From an uncultured Roseburia sp. (lineage in GTDB: Bacteria > Bacillota > Clostridia > Lachnospirales > Lachnospiraceae): a stretch of DNA of 64,000 nt. Position 1 is the first letter of the stretch; every line of letters begins with the position of its first letter. Below the pieces are notes generated by a model. It was not told the DNA's origin. It searched no databases and worked only from the letters and a program-made list of their open reading frames with translations. Both the position numbers and the translations under genes were made by a program. This document shows positions 35,453-43,229 of the stretch, piece by piece. The stretch lies in the NCBI GenBank assembly GCA_900550935.1, contig URUD01000009.1:1-64000 (forward strand), read 5' to 3'.

Positions 35453-36031
35453 CTACCGCTCAAACGCTGTTCCGTTCAAAAAATTCTCAATCATCCGTTT
35501 TCCATGTTCAGTGTAGATGGACTCTGGATGGAACTGTAATCCGATGACCGGATATTCTTTATGGCGGATCGCCATGATCTCTCCGTCTTCTGTTCTGGCT
35601 AAAACCTGTAAACATTCCGGGAAGTCACTTTCCTGTATGGCAAGGGAATGATATCTTGCCACTTTTACCGGAGAACTGATCCCATAAAATATTCCGGTTC
35701 CATCCTGTGTGATCTCGGACTGTTTTCCATGAAACAGGGTCTTTGCATAAGTAACAGTGCCTCCAAAGGCTTCCCCAATACACTGGTGTCCCAGGCAGAT
35801 GCCAAGGATCGGGATCTCCTGATACAGTTCTTTTACCACGTCCATGCAGATACCTGCCTCTTTCGGACTTTTCGGTCCCGGAGATAACACGATCTTTTCC
35901 GGTTTCATTGCCCGGATCTCTTCTATCGTGATCTTGTCATTTCTTACTACTTTGATGTCTTCCTCAAATGTTCCCATATACTGGTACAGGTTGAAGGTAA
36001 AGGAATCGTAATTGTCGATCAACAGTATCAT
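35453..36031 (-). CDS. trpG: Anthranilate synthase glutaminase component
   Basis: Class I glutamine amidotransferase that feeds ammonia to TrpE. The 192 residues start MILLIDNYDSFTFNLYQYM; the catalytic Cys is in GICLGHQCIGEAFGG (about residue 79) and the His/Glu pair in QFHPESIYTEHG (about 168-170). Its start overlaps the trpE stop codon by 4 bp (ATGA), so the subunits are translationally coupled. It could also serve folate synthesis as PabA if no separate copy exists (inference). Confidence 0.97.
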   Translation of the reverse strand: MILLIDNYDSFTFNLYQYMGTFEEDIKVVRNDKITIEEIRAMKPEKIVLSPGPKSPKEAGICMDVVKELYQEIPILGICLGHQCIGEAFGGTVTYAKTLFHGKQSEITQDGTGIFYGISSPVKVARYHSLAIQESDFPECLQVLARTEDGEIMAIRHKEYPVIGLQFHPESIYTEHGKRMIENFLNGTAFER

Positions 36032-37437
36032 AAGTTTTCCTCCTCCACTAATGTCTTTGCCAGTGCCATTACTTTATTGCAGCACTCCTTGTATTCGTTT
36101 TCCGGTACCGAATCTGCCACAATTCCTGCACCTGCCTGTAAATATACTTTCTTTGCTTTTTTGATCATCGTACGGATCGTAATACAAAAATCCATATCGC
36201 CGGAAAAGTCCACATATCCGGTTGCACCGCCATATAAGCCGCGCCGTACGGTTTCCAGTTCTTCTATGATCTCCATTGCCCTGATCTTTGGTGCCCCACT
36301 TAGGGTACCTGCCGGAAGGAAGGATGCCAGAAGATCAAATGGATGGAATGTTCCTTTTTTTCTTCCCTCTACCATGGATACGATGTGCATCACATGGGAG
36401 TAATTGCGGATCTTCATAAACTCGGTTACCTTTACCGTTCCAAATTCGGAAATGCGTCCCATATCGTTTCTTGCCAGGTCTACTAACATGACGTGTTCGG
36501 CACGTTCTTTTTCATCTGCTAAAAGTTCCTCGCTTAACCGCTTATCCTCTTCCTTTGTCTTTCCTCTTGGTCTCGTTCCTGCGATCGGACAGGTAAAGAC
36601 CCGCTTGCCCTGCTGTTTGACTAACATCTCCGGGGAACTTCCGATGATCTCAAAATCGCCAAAGTTGAAATAGTAAAGATACGGAGATGGATTTAATTCT
36701 CTTAATTTCTCGTATAAAGTAAATCCGCTCTGTCCGGTTTCGATCGTCCAGCGCTGGGATAATACGGTCTGGAAAATATGTCCCTCTCTGATGTAATTTT
36801 TGATCTGTTCGACCTTTCTGCTGTACTCTTCCAGTGTGTCGGATTTCTTTACGATCACACCATCCGGGGAGAAGTTTTGCTCTTCTTTGTTTTCTCCCTC
36901 CATCGCCTCCCCAATCATCTCTTCTGCCTTTTGCATGGCAAGGAGCCGTCCCTCTTCGTTATCCGCTTCCAATACGATCGCACTTAACGTCTCTGCCACA
37001 TGATCGACTAAGATAAATTCTTTCATCAGCATCATCTGGATCGTTTCGATCCCGATCTCATCTGGGTTTTCATCCGGCAGCTGCTCGGTATAGCGGATGA
37101 AATCATAGCCGACACTTCCGACCAGACCGCCGGAAAAATTCAGTTCATCATTTTCCTTGCGGATCTCAAATTCGTTATAATATTCTTTTAACAGTTCAAG
37201 CGGATTGCCCTCCCGCACCTCACTGCTGCCATCCCGTTTTGTGATAACGAGTGCATTTCCTTTTGAGGAAATGAGTTCTTCCGGCTCTGCGCCAAAGAAG
37301 GTATAGCGGTCATAATTTTTATCATAACTCTCTAACAAAAAGCCTTTTTTCTCTCCAACCAGATTGCGGTACATCCCGGTTGATGTCTCATTTACAATAC
37401 TTACTGTCTTTTTATAAACTTTATAGATCCGTTTCAT
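36028..37437 (-). CDS. trpE: Anthranilate synthase component I
   Basis: Makes anthranilate from chorismate with ammonia from TrpG; the committed and feedback-regulated step. The 469 residues contain the tryptophan-binding motif LLES (about residues 34-37), the chorismate domain with GSSPEMLVK, CPIAGTRPRGKTKEED (about 275-290), HVMLVDLARNDMGRISEFG and GAPKIRAMEIIEELE. AGGAGG stands five nt before the ATG. A 430-nt leader with a tryptophan T-box precedes it. Confidence 0.97.
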   Translation of the reverse strand: MKRIYKVYKKTVSIVNETSTGMYRNLVGEKKGFLLESYDKNYDRYTFFGAEPEELISSKGNALVITKRDGSSEVREGNPLELLKEYYNEFEIRKENDELNFSGGLVGSVGYDFIRYTEQLPDENPDEIGIETIQMMLMKEFILVDHVAETLSAIVLEADNEEGRLLAMQKAEEMIGEAMEGENKEEQNFSPDGVIVKKSDTLEEYSRKVEQIKNYIREGHIFQTVLSQRWTIETGQSGFTLYEKLRELNPSPYLYYFNFGDFEIIGSSPEMLVKQQGKRVFTCPIAGTRPRGKTKEEDKRLSEELLADEKERAEHVMLVDLARNDMGRISEFGTVKVTEFMKIRNYSHVMHIVSMVEGRKKGTFHPFDLLASFLPAGTLSGAPKIRAMEIIEELETVRRGLYGGATGYVDFSGDMDFCITIRTMIKKAKKVYLQAGAGIVADSVPENEYKECCNKVMALAKTLVEEENL

Positions 37438-37497
37438 GTCATCCTCCTGAAAAAATAAAGTGTGCGCATCTTGGTAAGCTTGCTTCTCCTATACAGC

Positions 37498-37538
37498 AAA
37501 AAAGTCCCTGACCAGATCTTTTGGATCCGGTCAGGGAC
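37498..37538 (-). terminator. T-box terminator
   Basis: GTCCCTGACC and GGTCAGGGAC pair around a 15-nt loop and are followed on the minus strand by TTTTTT. The 5' arm overlaps the region that pairs in the antiterminator. Confidence 0.9.
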
Positions 37539-37591
37539 GATCTCTCGTGGTGCCACCCTGTTTCGTGAAGCTGCTGATCCGTTCGCTTTGC

Positions 37592-37648
37592 TCATAAAAT
37601 ACAAAAAGCGGATATTCCCTGAACTTGGAAATATCCGCCACCAATCAT
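37592..37648 (-). other. Possible 18-codon leader reading frame in the trp leader
   Basis: GAGAGG stands 6 nt before an ATG at 37648. The frame codes MIGGGYFQVQGISAFCIL and stops just after the T-run of the second leader hairpin. An overlapping GTG frame (37655) reads two successive TGG codons at 37638-37643. Translation is unproven. Confidence 0.3.
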
Positions 37649-37870
37649 GCTTCACCTCTCTGATACAGAGAAAAAACTCTCGATATCATACCCCTGTAAC
37701 GTGAGGACACGGCATCCGCTACTAAGTCAATTTATCAACTGTTCGCTTTGCTCTCGCAAACCCATTCCTGTCATACTCGCCTGCTCTGCTTCCACCTATG
37801 CAGAACTCTCTGTGAGGTATCCTATGAAGTACTCTCTTTGCTCAACGATTTTCTTTTTTACTTGTTTTAG

Positions 37871-37899
37871 AGTTTACCACGGTAAAGTGACAGTGTCAA
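37871..37899 (-). promoter_or_regulatory. trp operon promoter
   Basis: TTGACA, 17-nt spacer, TAAACT on the minus strand. The -35 box overlaps the stop codon of the alpha-galactosidase gene. Confidence 0.8.
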
Positions 37900-40316
37900 C
37901 TCTTTTTTTCATTTTCGAGGAAAATTTTTTCCTCTGGTGCCTCGGAAACTGCCTCCATAAAGTACATCCGGGATGCAAAATCCGGGAAGAAACGCACTTC
38001 TTCATTATAGCCTGTTGCACCAAAGCCCTGTTTCAGACGGACACCGCTATACATCAGCGCATCTCCGTAAACGTTATAATCTTCCTGCTCGCTCTCCATC
38101 TTTACGAATTTTGCGACCAGATGGTGTGCAATGGAATCCTGTCTGATATGGATCGGCGATACCGTATTGACCAGATCTCCGAAATCTTTGACATTAAACT
38201 GCAGCCTGCGGTTATAAAAATGATACTGCGTATCCGGGCAGAGCCCTTTTGCCTTATAATATTCAAACTGCGTATTTGGTGCCACGGTCTTTTGCATCAG
38301 AAAGCCCACTGCTTTTTTCTGATCCGTTGACACGCAGGTCCACTCCATCGTATTGCCAATGCCATTGCAAAGTGCGTTCGCATAAGGTGTCTCAAATCCA
38401 TTGAAGCTTCTGCCACGGTAAAAATCGCCAAACTGCAACACTTCTCTCCACTTTTTATAAAGTGCGATCTGTTCCTTGATCACGGCGAGTTCCTCTTTTT
38501 TCATATCACAGAAGTTGCACTCATATCCGCACACCCCGAATACAGCCACCTGAAATCTTGTCTCAAGCGGTGTATTGCGCAGGGTCTGATGGTTCGGGCA
38601 GGAGGAAACATGGGCACTCACAACCGACATCGGATATCCGTAGCTGTAACCGTTCTGGATCTCTGCACGGCAGAACGCATCCGTATCATCACTTGCCCAG
38701 ATCTGTGGGAAATAACAGAGCATACCAGGGTCAAACCGATTTCCGCCCGCTGCACATCCCTCAAATAAGATATCCGGGAAACGGCTTGTCAGTTCTTTCA
38801 AGCAGCGGTAAAGTCCGAGCACATAACGGTGTGCGACCTCGCCCTGCCGCTCCGGTGGCAATGCCTTGGAGAAATAATCGGTAAACGTCCGGTTCATATC
38901 CCATTTCACATAGGAAATGTCTGCCGAAGAAAATACCTCGCTCATCTTCTCGATGATAAAATCCTGCACTTCCGTCCGTGTGAGGTCTAAAATACGCTGG
39001 TTTCTTCCCTCTGCATGTTCTCTTCCCGGAATGTCGATCGTCCAGTCCGGGTGTTTCTGATAAAGATTGCTTTTCACATTGACCATCTCCGGCTCGACCC
39101 AGATACCAAACATGAGCCCGAGGTCCTTTATCTTTTTCGCAAGACCGGAAAGTCCGTTTGGCAGTTTCTTTGGATTTACTTCCCAATCGCCCAACGACTG
39201 GGTATCGTCATCCCTGCTGCCGAACCATCCATCATCCATGACAAAAAGCTCAATGCCCATCTCTTTGCCGGCTTTTGCCAGAGAAAGGAGTTTCCGCTCA
39301 TTGATGTCAAAATAGGCTGCCTCCCAGCTGTTGAGCAGAACCGGACGCACTTTTTTCTTCCAGTTTCCTCTCACGATATGCTCGCGGATAAACTGGTGCA
39401 TCCTAAGGCTCATTCCCTGATATCCCTCCGGGGAATAAGTCATCACTGCCTCCGGTGCTTCAAAGGAAGTGCCAGGCTCTACCAGAAAACAAAATGACTG
39501 CGGATTGATCCCGGTTACCAGTCTCGTCTTTCCAAAACTGCTCACTTCTGCTGCTTCGTAGTGATTTCCACTGTAGATCAGATGAAATCCATACGCATCC
39601 CCGTGTTCCTCTGTCGTGTGCTCTTTTCCGAGCATTACAAAGGAATTGGCACGGCTTGATGTTGTGCCTGTGTAGGAGGCATTGACCTGTTTTCCGGAAA
39701 GAAGCCTTAAACTTCTGCGGTCCATCTCTCTTGCCCATGCCCCGTGGAATGTGGTAAATACATAATCCGGTGTATCAAAATCGATCTGTAAGCTCATCAG
39801 GCGGAGCAGCTTTACTGCTGCCTCTCCCTCGTTATATAACTTTGCACTCCTTGTGATCACATCACAGTCCGCATAGACATAGTAATGCAATTCCAGGATC
39901 AGGTTGTGATATGCCTCTTTTAAGGTAATACAAAGATGCTCCACCTGATCCGCTTCATCATAGGAACCCGGCAGTGTTTCATAGGGTTCTTTTCCCTCAA
40001 GGATCTGTGCCTTCTCAAAGCGAAAATCAGATGTCATGCTCCCGTCTTCATAGACCACCTCCAGAAACGGCTCTCTGATATCGCCCTTGCCATAGGAGGA
40101 CATTTCCAGTCTCATGTCCTCTAAAGTAAACTCTTTTCTGCCGATATCGTTCGTATTGCCCGGCGCGAACGCATGTTTTTCAAATAACGCGCTGCCCGGC
40201 ATCGTGATCTTTCTGCCATAGTGAAGGTGCTCTAAATGTCCGCTGTCTGTCACACGGAAGACATAGGAGGTATGTTCGGTTGCAAGATGGAATATCTGAT
40301 TTTGCTCTTTGATCAT
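37896..40316 (-). CDS. Alpha-galactosidase, GH36
   Basis: Cytosolic retaining alpha-galactosidase releasing terminal alpha-galactose from melibiose, raffinose-type or similar oligosaccharides. The 806 residues have the N-terminal beta-sandwich domain, then the (beta/alpha)8 barrel with MDDGWFGSRDDD, the nucleophile in YVKWDMNR (about residue 470), EGCAAGGNRFDPGM and the acid/base Asp in ASDDTDAF (about 543). There is no signal peptide, so the sugar must be imported, presumably by the GPH symporter just upstream. The ATG at 40316 lies 8 bp inside the end of the symporter gene; an earlier in-frame ATG lacks a site. The last gene of the TetR-headed operon. Confidence 0.95.
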   Translation of the reverse strand: MIKEQNQIFHLATEHTSYVFRVTDSGHLEHLHYGRKITMPGSALFEKHAFAPGNTNDIGRKEFTLEDMRLEMSSYGKGDIREPFLEVVYEDGSMTSDFRFEKAQILEGKEPYETLPGSYDEADQVEHLCITLKEAYHNLILELHYYVYADCDVITRSAKLYNEGEAAVKLLRLMSLQIDFDTPDYVFTTFHGAWAREMDRRSLRLLSGKQVNASYTGTTSSRANSFVMLGKEHTTEEHGDAYGFHLIYSGNHYEAAEVSSFGKTRLVTGINPQSFCFLVEPGTSFEAPEAVMTYSPEGYQGMSLRMHQFIREHIVRGNWKKKVRPVLLNSWEAAYFDINERKLLSLAKAGKEMGIELFVMDDGWFGSRDDDTQSLGDWEVNPKKLPNGLSGLAKKIKDLGLMFGIWVEPEMVNVKSNLYQKHPDWTIDIPGREHAEGRNQRILDLTRTEVQDFIIEKMSEVFSSADISYVKWDMNRTFTDYFSKALPPERQGEVAHRYVLGLYRCLKELTSRFPDILFEGCAAGGNRFDPGMLCYFPQIWASDDTDAFCRAEIQNGYSYGYPMSVVSAHVSSCPNHQTLRNTPLETRFQVAVFGVCGYECNFCDMKKEELAVIKEQIALYKKWREVLQFGDFYRGRSFNGFETPYANALCNGIGNTMEWTCVSTDQKKAVGFLMQKTVAPNTQFEYYKAKGLCPDTQYHFYNRRLQFNVKDFGDLVNTVSPIHIRQDSIAHHLVAKFVKMESEQEDYNVYGDALMYSGVRLKQGFGATGYNEEVRFFPDFASRMYFMEAVSEAPEEKIFLENEKKS

Positions 40317-40323
40317 ATGCGTC

Positions 40324-41715
40324 TTACCTTTCTTTTTCTGCTGCACGTCTCTTCTTTACTTCTGCAGCAATTTCTTCTACTTTCTGTTCATTTAAAATAT
40401 AGTGTTTGTGGAATACAAATACGGCGATCAGAAGTCCTGCGATCGGAAGCAGTGTCATTGTCATACGAAGTCCTACGACAGAACCTGCTCCTGTAGCTGC
40501 CACAGCCGCGGTCTCTGATGTGTCATTGCTTAAATTGCAGACACTTAAGCAGATGGAAGCAACAAGTGCTGCCACGCCGGATGCCAGTTTTACCACAAAA
40601 GTCTGCATGGAGAAGATCACGCTCTCATCTCTCCGGTTGTTCTTTAACTCTCCGTAATCTACGGTATTTGCCAGGAAAACAGTCGTTAATACGGATAACA
40701 TTCCGTTTGCTGCAAAAATGAAAAATGCCGGTATAAATAACAGATACAGGTTTGACATGCTCTGGAACATTAAAATGAGCAGTACCGCATATCCGATAAT
40801 GGCACTTGCAAAGCTTGCATAAAATACCTGGATCGTACTTAAAAACTTACGAAGCAATGGGAAGAACAGCATCATGGCAAAGATCTGGATCGCTCCACCA
40901 AAGGTATTGAATAATGTATAAGCATTATACCATCCTTCGCCGCCAAAGTCATACTTAAAAAAGTAAATGACCAGATTGGATGTAATATAAATGGAACTGT
41001 TGATCAGTACGATCGCAGCCACTACGGTCATTGCCTGATCGTTCTGGAGCAGGGATTTAAACATCTGTCCCACAGATGGTGCATCCACATCTACCGTTGA
41101 TTTTTCTTTGATGTTAAGGCAGGTAATTGCAATAAATACGACAAACAAAACTGCGATCAGTAATGCAAAACATTTAAAACCGGTGCGCTCATCGCCCTGT
41201 CCGAATACATAGACACATTTCATCGTGATGATCGTCACGATCGCAGAACCGACACCTGCACAGGTACGTGCCAGCGCAGACAATCCCTCACGTTCCTTGC
41301 CGCCTTCTGTAAATGCCGGGATCATGGACCAGTATGGAATATCCATCATCGTGTAGGTCACGCCCCAGAGGATATAAGTGATCGCTGCATATGCAACCAG
41401 TCCGCTTCCCTCTAATGCAGGCGGTGCTGCAAACATCAGGTATAAGATCACGGCATTTAATAAAGTACCGATCAAAAGCCACGGGCGGAATCTACCCCAC
41501 TTTGTACGTGTCTTTGCCACGATCACACCCATGATCGGATCATTGAACGCATCAAATACACGCGCTGCCATTAAAATGATACCCATGGCGATCGCACTTA
41601 CTTTTAAGATATCCTGATAATAATACAGAATATAGCTGGCGGAAAGCATGTATACCATGTCCTTTCCCACTGCTCCCAATCCATAGGAGACTTTTTCCCG
41701 TCCTGTCAGTTTCAT
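40324..41715 (-). CDS. GPH-family sugar:cation symporter (MelB/XynB-like MFS)
   Basis: Secondary transporter of the glycoside-pentoside-hexuronide family, 463 residues, about 12 hydrophobic segments. It starts MKLTGREKVSYGLGAVGKDM, with the N-terminal YGLGAVGKD characteristic of this family; the cation-site helix region FDAFNDPIMGVIVAKTRTKWG (given here as FDAFNDPIMG then KTRTKWG, about residues 50-75) is also conserved. It is flanked by the GT-B-like gene and GH36, suggesting uptake of a galactoside. AAAGGAGG precedes the ATG. Confidence 0.92.
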   Translation of the reverse strand: MKLTGREKVSYGLGAVGKDMVYMLSASYILYYYQDILKVSAIAMGIILMAARVFDAFNDPIMGVIVAKTRTKWGRFRPWLLIGTLLNAVILYLMFAAPPALEGSGLVAYAAITYILWGVTYTMMDIPYWSMIPAFTEGGKEREGLSALARTCAGVGSAIVTIITMKCVYVFGQGDERTGFKCFALLIAVLFVVFIAITCLNIKEKSTVDVDAPSVGQMFKSLLQNDQAMTVVAAIVLINSSIYITSNLVIYFFKYDFGGEGWYNAYTLFNTFGGAIQIFAMMLFFPLLRKFLSTIQVFYASFASAIIGYAVLLILMFQSMSNLYLLFIPAFFIFAANGMLSVLTTVFLANTVDYGELKNNRRDESVIFSMQTFVVKLASGVAALVASICLSVCNLSNDTSETAAVAATGAGSVVGLRMTMTLLPIAGLLIAVFVFHKHYILNEQKVEEIAAEVKKRRAAEKER

Positions 41716-41745
41716 AAAGAGCCCTCCTTTAACCTACTTTCTCTT

Positions 41746-43221
41746 TTATTTTTTCTCTTTCATTGCAAATGCAAGTTCTACGACTTTGTATGCGCCGTCA
41801 TAAACACCCTGCTTTTTGTTCTGCTCAATGCAGTCACACATGGAATATAACATTCCTTTTTCCTGTAAAAACAGATCGATCATCTGTAAGGTATGCGGAA
41901 TATCGCGGCACTCTAAGGTTCCATCTCCGATCTCTGCGGAATGGATGGCTCCCCACTGCTCATGTCCGCCGACACGTTTGATAAACAGTTTCGGTACCGG
42001 ATAAAATGCCAGCTCACTCGGTTTGGTCACCAGAACATCACAGCTTCGCATCAAAAGATTTGTGCAGTACACTGCCTCAAAAATGTTTTCATGCCAGAAA
42101 CCGTGGATGCCAGTCACTTCTCCATCCAGTGCAGCCTCGGCAAAGCTCATGGTCTGCTCCCACTGGTTGAAGTGCCCGGTGGAAACCTCTTTCATTCCCG
42201 GGATCTCCTTTTGCAGTTCTTCCCAGACATTGCGGTAATCGCCTACATTGACATAGAGAGCGGCACGTTTTGCTTTGATCTCCGGTAACAGATAACGGAT
42301 GATCTCTGCAAAGATCTCTTTCTGTGCTCCCGCTCCACCGATGGTCAGTAAAAATCGCATCGGCTCTCCGTTTTCTTTTCTCTTTCTTCTTGCCGCGCAG
42401 TCTTTTTCGATGTTGCTCACAAGCTCATGGTCGATATAGTGTCCGGTATAGTAAAGTGCATCCTCCGGCATTGGTTTTAAAACATCATTGCCCTGCATTC
42501 CGTTTAAAATGCGGTAGCCCTGATATGCGTAATGCGTCTGTACGGTATGTACGCTTCCCTCGGAAAAATGAAGTGCCATCGGCCAGTTATCCGGGATCGC
42601 ATTCACCACATATTTCATATCCGCATGGATCGCTGCCTGTGCCGGCCATACATGGGTTGCAACAACCGGGATATCATGCGGTACATTCCGGTATACCGGA
42701 GCCATCAGCTCTGCATTCTTCTGGTCTGCGGCATTGTAGGAAAGTTTGCGGAAGCCTTCATAATTCATCGGTTCCCAGACAAAGCGGTTAAATAACCGGC
42801 TCTTTCCGGAAAGTCTTGATCCAAGGGAATACAGGTCGTTCTGCGCGCTGATGACCCTGGTACAGGTCGTCTGCTGATAGGAATTTAAGTCCATCCAGTA
42901 CGGTGTATAACCCATGGATCTTGCTGCGGATGCGATCGCCATGGAAATGCGGTAATGTCCAAATCCCATCCGGATATTTCCAACGATGATCCCCTTTTCG
43001 TTATCAAAGGTTCCGCTTCCTGCCGTATTTTCCTCGCCAAGCCGGATGTCATAGACTCCGAGCAGATCCCCGATGTGCTCATTTTTCTGAAGGATCACCG
43101 GATAATTCTTCTCTGAGTCATCACCGAACTTTTTCGCGTATTTCTGTTTTGATCTCACTGCCTTGCGGTAGGTCTTTTCTGACATTGCATTTCCAAAAAT
43201 GCTTTTTGATCTTTCTTTCAT
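41746..43221 (-). CDS. Unrecognised GT-B-like protein in a galactoside operon (491 aa)
   Basis: I do not recognise the family with certainty. The protein has no signal peptide. After a charged N-terminus (KERSKSIFGNAMSEKTYRKA) it shows a glycine-rich segment VGNIRMGFGHYRISMAIASA (about residues 82-101), reminiscent of the N-terminal loop of MGDG-synthase/MurG-type GT-B enzymes. A linker and a second domain follow with FLLTIGGAGAQKEIFAEI (about 285), a later CDVLVTKPSELAFYPVPKLF (about 415) in the place where GT-B enzymes hold the donor-binding motif, and GGHEQWGA. These fit a two-domain glycosyltransferase, epimerase or phosphorylase of the GT-B fold. It is embedded between GH2 and the symporter, so it should act on the same sugar. 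ATG at 43221 after GAGGG. Confidence 0.6.
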   Translation of the reverse strand: MKERSKSIFGNAMSEKTYRKAVRSKQKYAKKFGDDSEKNYPVILQKNEHIGDLLGVYDIRLGEENTAGSGTFDNEKGIIVGNIRMGFGHYRISMAIASAARSMGYTPYWMDLNSYQQTTCTRVISAQNDLYSLGSRLSGKSRLFNRFVWEPMNYEGFRKLSYNAADQKNAELMAPVYRNVPHDIPVVATHVWPAQAAIHADMKYVVNAIPDNWPMALHFSEGSVHTVQTHYAYQGYRILNGMQGNDVLKPMPEDALYYTGHYIDHELVSNIEKDCAARRKRKENGEPMRFLLTIGGAGAQKEIFAEIIRYLLPEIKAKRAALYVNVGDYRNVWEELQKEIPGMKEVSTGHFNQWEQTMSFAEAALDGEVTGIHGFWHENIFEAVYCTNLLMRSCDVLVTKPSELAFYPVPKLFIKRVGGHEQWGAIHSAEIGDGTLECRDIPHTLQMIDLFLQEKGMLYSMCDCIEQNKKQGVYDGAYKVVELAFAMKEKK

Positions 43222-43229
43222 AGTTACCC

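Larger units (their letters stand above)
37498..37864 (-). promoter_or_regulatory. Tryptophan T-box leader of the trp operon
   Basis: The T-box core GGGTGGCACCACG lies at 37546-37558 (minus strand) and is followed by the terminator. Stem I features AGAGAG and GGTGGAAGCAG lie further 5'. The specifier is TGG (Trp, 37762-37764), preceded by GAA. The T-box bulge UGGC pairs with a GCCA acceptor end, which fits tRNA-Trp (discriminator G). Between Stem I and the T-box are about 200 nt, longer than usual, including a second hairpin at 37608-37639 followed by a T-run. Uncharged tRNA-Trp should favour the antiterminator. Confidence 0.93.

Noticed and set aside
37434..37655. 73-codon reading frame across the whole trp leader up to the trpE start
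   Set aside because: It passes through the T-box and terminator and has only a weak GTG start. I list only the short leader frame and the TGG pair as a question, not as a gene.
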